A DNA stretch of 64,000 bases. Source: DATHSY01 sp046729855. Its GTDB lineage: Bacteria > Actinomycetota > UBA4738 > HRBIN12. How positions within the stretch are numbered: position 1 is the first letter of the stretch; each line of letters opens with the position of its first letter. The stretch spans positions 62,001 through 126,000 of the forward strand of contig JBKPHM010000047.1 in NCBI GenBank assembly GCA_046729855.1, written 5' to 3'. The notes beneath the pieces are model-generated. The model was given only the letters and a program-made list of their open reading frames with translations. It was not told the origin of the DNA and did no database searches. The position numbers and the translations under genes are program-made. Below are positions 1 through 6,289 of the stretch, one piece after another.

Positions 1-1218
1 CACGTCGTAGCGCTCGCCGGGCGCGATCATCAGCGTGTCGGCCCTGTACGGATCGTCGAGTGGGAACCCGTCCTTCGACACTACGTCGAAGTGGTACCCG
101 TGCAGATGCATCGGGTGGATCATCGCGCCGTCGTTCGCGATGTGGATCAGGGCCGTGTCGCCCTTCTTCGCGACGATCGGCGTCGTCGCGGGGAACCCCT
201 TGCCGTTCAGGACGTAGCCGAGCGGCCCGTCGCCGAGGAACAGGTCGGCCTCGACGTCGACACCGACGCCGTAGATCCTCGACCAGTCGTTGCGCTTCGG
301 CTCGACGATCAGCGCGCCGTACAGACCCCTGCCGACCTGCTCGGTCGAGTTGAAGTGCGAGTGGTAGACGTACATCCCGGGCGTGTCCGTAACGGTGAAG
401 TCGTACACGAAGTAACCGCCCGGCATGATCGGATCCTGCGTGATGTACGGCACGCCATCGGCCGCGTTCGGCACCGTGACGCCGTGCAGGTGCAGCGTCG
501 TCGGCTGGCTCATCTGGTTGTTCAGGACGATCCGGACGTCGTCGCCGGGTTGCACGCGGAGCTCGGGGCCGGGGATCTGGCCGTTGAACGCCATCCCCTG
601 GAAGGACCTGCCGGGCTCGGTCTCCCACTCCAACTCGGTGGCCGTCAGCTCGAAGACCTTGACGCCGTCCTCGATCGTCGGCTCGAGCGGCTGGTTGCCC
701 GTCCCCTCGGTCTCGGCCGGAAAGGCGTCGACGCCTTCCTTGTGCCCTTGGGCCATGTCCTCGGCCGTCATCGCGACCTCGTGCGCCATCCCGCTGCCGC
801 CGCCTGCGGCCCCCTCGCCGCCGACCTGGAGCTGCCCGACCATGCCGAGGTCCTGGTGACCCGAGATCGTGCAGTAGGTCTTGTAGGTCCCCGCCTCAAG
901 GGCATCGACGCGCAGCGTCGTCGAGCCGCCCGCCTGGATCTGCTCGGTCTCGTAGACCTTCCCGGTCGTGCTGACGGCGAACGTGTGCGGCGCCGTCCCC
1001 TCGTTCACGACCTCGAACACGATCGGCGTGCCGGCCGGCGCGTCGATCACGTCGGGCGTGATCGTGAACTCGGACAGGGACACGTGGATCGAGGTGTCTC
1101 CCGCGGCTGCCGCGAAGCCCGTCCCTCCGCCAGCGATGCGATCGCTCGTACACGCCGCCGCCAGCACAGTCAGCGTCAGTCCCAGCGCGACGATCGCCGT
1201 CTTGCGCATGTGCGTCAT
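1..1218 (-). CDS. Multicopper oxidase with N-terminal cupredoxin domain (3' end cut by window)
   Basis: Exported copper protein, 406 codons visible, C-terminus lost at the window edge. A hydrophobic leader ends in a lipobox-like LAAAC (Cys23), so it is probably a lipoprotein. Residues about 42-132 form a plastocyanin-like domain with a complete type-1 copper set (His78, Cys116, His121, Met126). Multicopper oxidase motifs follow: HLHG near 242, HSH near 284 and HPMHLHG near 368. The family oxidises metals or phenols, or reduces nitrite in the two-domain forms; the missing C-terminus prevents a choice. ATG at 1218 was chosen because GGAG-type sequence precedes it; ATG at 1209 is an alternative. 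Confidence 0.85.
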   Translation of the reverse strand, partial: MTHMRKTAIVALGLTLTVLAAACTSDRIAGGGTGFAAAAGDTSIHVSLSEFTITPDVIDAPAGTPIVFEVVNEGTAPHTFAVSTTGKVYETEQIQAGGSTTLRVDALEAGTYKTYCTISGHQDLGMVGQLQVGGEGAAGGGSGMAHEVAMTAEDMAQGHKEGVDAFPAETEGTGNQPLEPTIEDGVKVFELTATELEWETEPGRSFQGMAFNGQIPGPELRVQPGDDVRIVLNNQMSQPTTLHLHGVTVPNAADGVPYITQDPIMPGGYFVYDFTVTDTPGMYVYHSHFNSTEQVGRGLYGALIVEPKRNDWSRIYGVGVDVEADLFLGDGPLGYVLNGKGFPATTPIVAKKGDTALIHIANDGAMIHPMHLHGYHFDVVSKDGFPLDDPYRADTLMIAPGERYDV

Positions 1219-1274
1219 CTCGCTCCGCTCCGTTCCGTTCCGTGGTCCGTTCCCCGGTCCGCTTCTCGACTTCC

Positions 1275-1676
1275 TCAGGACGAGATGCTCGAACGGATCG
1301 CGTCGACCACCCGGTCCATCGGCGGGTGCCGGTGTAGCCGGGCGAGCCTTCCGGGGATCTCGTCGCCCGGGCGCGACCCGAGCGCGATCACCGGCCGCTC
1401 GCTGTCGAGGTAGAGGGCGAGCAGCTCTTCCGCGGAGGTCCCCGACACGACCGCCTCGCTGTCGAGGCTCATGTCGAGGACGATCGCGTCCGCGTCGCGC
1501 ACGAGCGGGCAGACGCCCTCGCGCGCGCCCACGCACGTGTAGTCCGGTTCTGTCGGCCCCGGACACGACAGCACCTCGAAGCCCGCGACCTCCAGGCCCG
1601 ATCCGAACGCCTCGCGTTCGTCCCGGTCCGCGACGACCAGCAGGACCGTACCGACCGCCCCGGTATCCCCACCCAT
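1275..1676 (-). CDS. Receiver-like (response-regulator fold) protein
   Basis: A 133-residue stand-alone protein that reads like a degenerate CheY-type receiver: a hydrophobic first strand (TVLLVVADRDER), an acidic patch, and a candidate phospho-acceptor in AIVLDMS near residue 69. No output domain follows. It lies downstream of, and divergent from, the SRPBCC remnant and DosR-like regulator at 1786-2994, and upstream of the copper oxidase on the same strand, so a role in the same signalling module is possible but inferred. Partner and output are unknown. A CAGACT hexamer 6 nt before the ATG could be a weak -10 box. Confidence 0.6.
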   Translation of the reverse strand: MGGDTGAVGTVLLVVADRDEREAFGSGLEVAGFEVLSCPGPTEPDYTCVGAREGVCPLVRDADAIVLDMSLDSEAVVSGTSAEELLALYLDSERPVIALGSRPGDEIPGRLARLHRHPPMDRVVDAIRSSISS

Positions 1677-1785
1677 GTGCCGAGTCTGCGGAGCCCGTGC
1701 GAACGGCGGCTCTGCCGGACGTCCCGAGCCGGAGGGGCCGAAGGACCTTGAGTGGCTGACGTCGCCCGCCCCATCCTGAGCGCCG

Positions 1786-2248
1786 ATGTTCGTCCGCTAC
1801 TACGTCGAGCTCGACCTTCCGTTCGACGAGGTCGAGGAACGGTTGCTGACCACCGGATCGGTGGGTCCCGGGGATCCTCCGGAAGGCCGAGGACCGTGGC
1901 GGCCGCCTGCTCGCCGAGGTCGGATTCCCACTCGGCGCAGAGCGCCGGCTCGCCAAGGACGTGGAGATCACTGTGGGGGAGCCGTACCGCTCGTCCATCA
2001 GGACGTCGCTCCCGCTCAGCTGGACCGCGCCGGGCACCGGCTCGTTGTTCCCGTCGCTCGACGCCGACGTGGACGTGGCCCGTCTGGGCTCGGAACGGAC
2101 CCAGCTGTCGATCAGCGCCCGATACCGTCCTCCGCTCGGCCCGGTCGGTCGTGCGCTCGACCGCGCCGTGATGCATCGCGTCGCGGAGGCGACCGTCAAG
2201 GACTTCCTCGATCACGTCGCCGAGGCGCTGCGGAAGGAGCCGACGTGA
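1786..2248 (+). pseudogene. SRPBCC (polyketide cyclase-like) gene with a frameshift
   Basis: The first frame starts MFVRYYVELDLPFDEVEERL and stays sensible to about 1855; from about 1862 the family-like sequence continues in the next frame (WVPGILRKAEDRGGRLLAEV and on to the stop at 2248). Joined across one base the two pieces give one protein of about 153 residues of the START/SRPBCC type that actinobacteria often encode next to DosR-like regulators. The join lies near 1855-1862, in a G/C-rich run, so either a true frameshift or a base-calling error is possible. Ligand and function unknown. Confidence 0.65.
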
Positions 2249-2303
2249 CGGTGGCGCAGAAGGCACCGGGCCCGCGCTCGGGGTCCCGGAGGGTCGCAGG
2301 CAC

Positions 2304-2309
2304 TAGGAT
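2304..2309 (+). promoter_or_regulatory. -10 box of the DosR-like regulator gene
   Basis: TAGGAT lies 7 nt before GTG 2317, the spacing of a leaderless promoter. It decides the start: the ATG at 2308 would overlap the -10 box itself. Confidence 0.5.
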
Positions 2310-2316
2310 GACCGGC

Positions 2317-2994
2317 GTGTCGGGGTCGCCCAAGTCGCCGCCGCTGCGGGTGTTGCTCGTCGACGACCACGAGGTCGTCCGCGGCGGCGTGAAGGCGCTG
2401 CTGCAGGCGACCGAGGACATCATCGTCACGGCCGAGGCCGGGTCGGTCCGCGAGGCGATCGACGAGGCCGACCGCGCGCGACCCGACGTCGTCGTAATGG
2501 ACGTTCGGCTGGCGGACGGCAGCGGGATCGAGGCGACCAGGGAGATCAGGGCCAAGCACCCCAAGACCGCGGTCGTGATGCTGACGTCGTTCGCGGACGA
2601 CGAGGCGTTGTTCGCGTCGATCATGGCCGGAGCGTCTGGCTACGTGCTCAAGCAGGTGAAGGGGGGCGAGCTCGTCCGGGCGATCCGCACGGTTGGGCGT
2701 GGCGAAAGCCTGCTCGACCCCGCCGTCACCAAAGCGGTTCTCGACCGTCTGCGCAAGGGCAAGCACCTGCTCAAGGACGAGAGGCTCGCCCGGCTGTCCC
2801 CGCAGGAGGAACGGATCCTCTCGCTCGTCGCCGACGGCAGAACCAACAAGGAGATCGGGGACGAGCTGCACCTGGCGGAGAAGACGGTCAAGAACTACGT
2901 CTCCAGCATCCTGTCAAAGCTGGAGGTCGCCCGCCGCGCGGAGGCAGCCGCCTACCTGGCGCGCCACACCACCACGCCCGGCGCGCAGGCCTGA
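2317..2994 (+). CDS. NarL/FixJ family response regulator, DosR/DevR-like
   Basis: Two-component DNA-binding regulator of 225 residues. The receiver holds the acidic pair Asp16-Asp17, phospho-acceptor Asp62 (VVVMDVRL), Thr90 and Lys112. A LuxR-type helix-turn-helix fills about 155-215 (LSPQEERIL, TNKEIGDEL, KTVKNYVSSILSKL). The wording around residues 90-115 and the HTH is close to mycobacterial DosR/DevR, which controls hypoxia and nitric-oxide responses. No histidine kinase is adjacent. A DosR-type palindrome at 3037-3050 follows directly, before the doxX-like gene. GTG 2317 was preferred over ATG 2308 because of the -10 box. Confidence 0.88.
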   Translation: MSGSPKSPPLRVLLVDDHEVVRGGVKALLQATEDIIVTAEAGSVREAIDEADRARPDVVVMDVRLADGSGIEATREIRAKHPKTAVVMLTSFADDEALFASIMAGASGYVLKQVKGGELVRAIRTVGRGESLLDPAVTKAVLDRLRKGKHLLKDERLARLSPQEERILSLVADGRTNKEIGDELHLAEKTVKNYVSSILSKLEVARRAEAAAYLARHTTTPGAQA

Positions 2995-3013
2995 CGGCCC
3001 GCCACGGTTCGGA

Positions 3014-3032
3014 GGCGGCCCTCGGGGCCGCC
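3014..3032 (+). terminator. Hairpin after the DosR-like gene
   Basis: Perfect 8-bp inverted repeat GGCGGCCC / GGGCCGCC with a 3-nt loop, 20 nt behind the stop at 2994. There is no T-run, so intrinsic termination is uncertain. Confidence 0.5.
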
Positions 3033-3036
3033 CCAC

Positions 3037-3050
3037 GGGACCAAGGTCCC
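3037..3050 (+). promoter_or_regulatory. DosR-type operator palindrome
   Basis: GGGACCAAGGTCCC is palindromic except for its centre and fits the core of the DosR consensus (GGGAC-N4-GTCCC). It sits between a DosR-like regulator gene and the DoxX gene, about 20 nt upstream of a possible -10 (TATCCC, 3071-3076). That is the arrangement of an activator site. A poorer match (GGGGCCGAAGGACC) lies at 1734-1747, in front of the SRPBCC remnant. Confidence 0.6.
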
Positions 3051-3161
3051 TCTCAGGAGCACCGAAGTCCTATCCCGCGTGGGGGCGTCGTACCCGTGCG
3101 CGTGATCCGGCAGCGCTGCATGCTGGCTCGTCGGGAAGCGAGGTTCCGGTCAGGAGGCACG

Positions 3162-3740
3162 ATGGCAAGGGACGCCGTCCCGCTCAGGGAGCCCCGGTTC
3201 GCGAAGTGGCTGTTCACCTCGACCGCCGCGGCGTGGATCTGGCTGGCCGCGAGGCTGTACTTCGGCTGGCAATGGCTGTCGGCTGGCTGGGAAAAGCTCG
3301 GCGACCCTCGGTGGATGTCCGGCGGCTACGCGCTCCAGGCGTTTGCCCAGCGCGCCTCGACGGAGATGACCCAGGGCGAGCGCCCCGGCGTCGCATACGG
3401 GTGGTACGCCGACTTCCTGCGTTGGGTGGCGTCCGACGGCTACCCGTGGATCGCCAAGCTCGTCGCGCTCGCCGAGACGACCATCGGGATCCTGCTGATC
3501 CTCGGGCTATTCACCGGGATCGCCGCGTTCACAGGCGGCGCGCTCACGATGTCGTTCGGTCTCGCGGGTGCCGCCGGCGTGAACCCGGTCTTCTTCCTGT
3601 TCGAGGTGCTGTGCGTGCTCGCCTGGCGCAATGCCGGCTACATCGGGCTGGACCGCTGGGCGCTGCCGGCCTTCGGAACACCATGGGCGCCCGGCAAGGT
3701 GATCAGGGGCGCGAGGTCTTCGAACAGGCGGATCGCTTGA
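3162..3740 (+). CDS. DoxX family membrane protein
   Basis: Integral membrane protein of 192 residues with four hydrophobic segments: around the AAAWIWLAARLYFGWQWL stretch, IAKLVALAETTIGILLILGL, the ALTMSFGLAGAAG segment, and FFLFEVLCVLAW. The pattern is that of DoxX proteins, which in different bacteria are quinol-oxidase subunits or redox-stress membrane partners. ATG 3162 was chosen because AGGAGG lies 4 nt upstream at 3152-3157; an in-frame ATG at 3096 has no such site. The DosR-type box upstream suggests induction by low oxygen or redox stress (inference). Confidence 0.85.
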   Translation: MARDAVPLREPRFAKWLFTSTAAAWIWLAARLYFGWQWLSAGWEKLGDPRWMSGGYALQAFAQRASTEMTQGERPGVAYGWYADFLRWVASDGYPWIAKLVALAETTIGILLILGLFTGIAAFTGGALTMSFGLAGAAGVNPVFFLFEVLCVLAWRNAGYIGLDRWALPAFGTPWAPGKVIRGARSSNRRIA

Positions 3741-3963
3741 CTGGACGGGTCAACGAGATGGAAGGCAAGAACGCAGGCGAGGCTCGCGTCCTCCTCTGTC
3801 CAGGCGGCGCACGACCTCGCGGTCGTGGCGCACGCCTCGACCGGATCCTCGACGTCTCAACCATGAAGAACACCGAGAAAGTCGTCCGGGTTGCATCCTC
3901 CGGGAACGAGGTGTGTTGGGCCCTCGTGGGCGGGCGACGCGGTAGGAGCCGATAGAGCGAGCC

Positions 3964-5094
3964 TCAGGCGACGACCAGCTCCTCGCGCGCGAGCCACGCG
4001 CGGAGCGAGCCGCGCCAGAGGGCACGCTCCTCGAACCCGCCGTGGGGTCGGACGTGAGCGATCCCGCCGCGCTCGACGAGCGCCCTCAGCAACGGCCGGA
4101 GCTGCGTCTCGTACAGCTCCATGCACACCCTCGGATGCACGCCGGGCCAGGAATAGCACGAGACGACGGTCCGCCGGTGACGGGTCGGGACCCCGGCCGG
4201 GACGGCGTCCCACGCGGGGTCGTCGACGCCGAGCACGTACCGGTCCAGGTCGCCCTGCGGGATCCCCTCGATGCCACGTACGGTCGGGGGCCGCCCGTCG
4301 AGCAGGTAGGGGTCGACGACCAGGTCGCAGATCACGCCGTGCTCGGGGAGCGCGCCGATCAGCTCGTTCCGAATCAGCGGACGCGAGGGGTCGTCACGCT
4401 TCGCTGCGTCGACGAGGACGTCGGCCGTCGGCAGCGTCGACGCGAGGTATCGCTCGGACGATGTGAGGTTCCGGCCGATCGTCATGACCTCGACGCCGGC
4501 GATGCCGCGGGCGGCGAGCCGCGCGGTGCGCGCGAAGCTCCCGTACTTCGTCGCGGCCTCCACCGCGTGCTTGCCGATGTCGCCCGCGCCCATCACGAGC
4601 ACCCGGACGGGTCGGCGGCCGGGCCGCTCGAGCGCGGGCCACGTCTCCGCGAGCGCGTCGAACGCCACCTCGAGGCCGTTCCACGCGACGGCGCGGCCGT
4701 TTACGACCAGCCGTCGGCACTCGTCGTCCTCGATCGTGTCCATGCTGATCGCGTCGATGCCGCGTTCGGCGAGCTCACGCACGCGCTCCGGGCGCGTTGG
4801 CAGGTGCAGCATCGAGATCAGCGTGGCACCGCGGTGCAGCTGGCCCAGCCGCGACGGTGCGCGGAGAACGACCACGACGTCCTGCCCGTAGGCGACGTCC
4901 GCCGTGGCGATCCGGGCGCCGGCGGCGACGTAGTCCAGTTCGGAGAGACCCATCCCAGACCCGATGCCGCGCTCAACCACCACGTCGCACCCGAGCGACG
5001 CGAGCGAGCGAACGAGCGTGGGAAGGAAGTCCCGGCGCTCTCCGGCCTCTCGGTGCATGCGCGGGAACCCGAAGCTCAGGCGCTCGATACCCAT
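3964..5094 (-). CDS. AlaDH/PNT-type NAD(P)-dependent dehydrogenase (paralogue 2)
   Basis: A 376-residue protein built like alanine dehydrogenase / transhydrogenase N-terminal proteins and saccharopine dehydrogenases. The N-terminal half opens with GFPRMHREAGERRDF; a dinucleotide-binding motif VLVMGAGDIGKHAVEA lies near 195-210. Conserved C-terminal stretches include RGIEGIPQGDLD and VVSCYSWPGVHP. It overlaps the upstream paralogue (5076-6197) by 19 nt, so the two are translationally coupled and may form a hetero-oligomer. The substrate is not evident: an amino acid or opine is likely from the family. About 220 bp without any gene I can support separates it from the DoxX gene. Confidence 0.75.
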   Translation of the reverse strand: MGIERLSFGFPRMHREAGERRDFLPTLVRSLASLGCDVVVERGIGSGMGLSELDYVAAGARIATADVAYGQDVVVVLRAPSRLGQLHRGATLISMLHLPTRPERVRELAERGIDAISMDTIEDDECRRLVVNGRAVAWNGLEVAFDALAETWPALERPGRRPVRVLVMGAGDIGKHAVEAATKYGSFARTARLAARGIAGVEVMTIGRNLTSSERYLASTLPTADVLVDAAKRDDPSRPLIRNELIGALPEHGVICDLVVDPYLLDGRPPTVRGIEGIPQGDLDRYVLGVDDPAWDAVPAGVPTRHRRTVVSCYSWPGVHPRVCMELYETQLRPLLRALVERGGIAHVRPHGGFEERALWRGSLRAWLAREELVVA

Positions 5095-6197
5095 CTCGCC
5101 ACCTCCGCCCTCCCGACGGCTCGCTCGATGTGCGAGCCCTCCGTCGCGTCCCACTCGTCCGCGGGCACCTTCAGGATCAGCTCCACGACCTCCTCCAGCT
5201 GCTCGCCGTACCGCCGCATGCAGCGCGCCGGATCGAGCCCCGGCCACGAGTAGCACGACAGCACGAAGCGGCGGTTCTTCGTTTCGACGTGACCGTCGAG
5301 CGCGTCGTACGCAGGGTCGTCCGGTTCGAACGCCCACTGATCGAGGTCGCCGTGCGGCGTTCCCTCGATCCCCTTCACGTACGGCGGCTCGAACCCGAAG
5401 TCGTACGGATCGGCGGCGAGGTCGAGGATCACCGCGTCGTCGGGAAGCTCCTCGAGCCAGGCGTTGGGGACGACTGGGCGCGTCGGATCCCGGCGGTGCG
5501 TCGCGTCGATGAGCAGATCGGTCGCTCCGAGCCGCGCCCGCATGTAGTCCTCGTGCCAGGTGAGGTCGAAGTCGACGACCGTGACCTCTACGCCCGGCAC
5601 CTGCCGCACCGCGAGCTCCTCGCGGAGCTCGGGCTCGCCGTACCGCGTCGACGCGTGGACGGCCCAGCCGCCCACCCGACCCGAGCCCAGGCAGGTCACG
5701 TGCAGCGGTCGGCGCTCGGGGTGGTCGAACCGCGGGTGCGTGCGGCGGATACGGCGGAACGCTTCTCGCGTGCCGTTCCACGCCACGCCCTCGAGGTCCT
5801 CCACGAGCCGCAGACCCGCGTCGTCGACGATCGCGTCCATCGCGACGCCGACGATCCCGCGTTCGAAGAGCATTCGGACCCGTTCGGGGCGCGTGGAGAA
5901 GTGCAGCATCGACAGCAGCACGGCGCCCGGCCGCACGTCGAGCAGGCCCGCCTCGTCCGGGCACCGGATCACGATCACGACGTCCTGCGACAGGCACTCC
6001 TCGTACGGGCCGAACCGCAGCGACGGTGTCGCGCGGACGTAGTCCCGCGGCCCGAGGCCGAGCCCCGCGCCGTATCCCTCCTCCGCCACGACGGCCGAGG
6101 CGCCGGCACGCACCAGGAACGCGGCAAACGCCGGCATGAAGTCCCGACGCTCGCCCCGCTCCTTGTGCATCCTGGGGAGGCCGACCGAATACCCCAC
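5076..6197 (-). CDS. AlaDH/PNT-type NAD(P)-dependent dehydrogenase (paralogue 1)
   Basis: First gene of the pair, 373 residues. It shares the block PRMHKERGERRDF near the start, LLSMLHFSTRPERVR near 90-105, a dinucleotide-binding motif CLGSGRVGGWAVHAS near 175-190, and VLSCYSWPGLDP near the C-terminus with its neighbour. It resembles alanine dehydrogenase and lysine-forming saccharopine dehydrogenase; the reaction cannot be fixed from sequence. GTG 6197 is supported by a TAGCGT -10 box 6 nt upstream (6204-6209), giving a leaderless two-gene transcript. Confidence 0.75.
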   Translation of the reverse strand: MGYSVGLPRMHKERGERRDFMPAFAAFLVRAGASAVVAEEGYGAGLGLGPRDYVRATPSLRFGPYEECLSQDVVIVIRCPDEAGLLDVRPGAVLLSMLHFSTRPERVRMLFERGIVGVAMDAIVDDAGLRLVEDLEGVAWNGTREAFRRIRRTHPRFDHPERRPLHVTCLGSGRVGGWAVHASTRYGEPELREELAVRQVPGVEVTVVDFDLTWHEDYMRARLGATDLLIDATHRRDPTRPVVPNAWLEELPDDAVILDLAADPYDFGFEPPYVKGIEGTPHGDLDQWAFEPDDPAYDALDGHVETKNRRFVLSCYSWPGLDPARCMRRYGEQLEEVVELILKVPADEWDATEGSHIERAVGRAEVARWVSSA

Positions 6198-6203
6198 GGA
6201 TCG

Positions 6204-6209
6204 ACGCTA
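6204..6209 (-). promoter_or_regulatory. -10 box, AlaDH-like operon
   Basis: On the minus strand this reads TAGCGT, 6 nt before GTG 6197. Leaderless-promoter spacing. Confidence 0.5.
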
Positions 6210-6233
6210 GTGCGGCGCCCGCGAGCGCACCCG

Positions 6234-6254
6234 GGCCGTACGACCCGTACGGCC
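6234..6254 (-). terminator. Perfect inverted repeat behind acnA
   Basis: GGCCGTACG / CGTACGGCC with a 3-nt loop lies 36 nt beyond the aconitase stop and ahead of the promoter of the next operon. It probably ends the thioesterase-aconitase transcript; no T-run follows. Confidence 0.5.
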
Positions 6255-6289
6255 GGGGCCGAACCGACGCGCCGGCGCCTGGCTTGCCG

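Noticed and set aside
1219..1274. Short CCGTT-type tandem repeats upstream of the copper oxidase.
   Set aside because: Too short and irregular to separate from biased composition; no regulatory role can be argued.
3741..3963. Possible small gene between doxX and the AlaDH-like gene.
   Set aside because: Frames there are short, with no start signal, -10 box or recognisable protein pattern.
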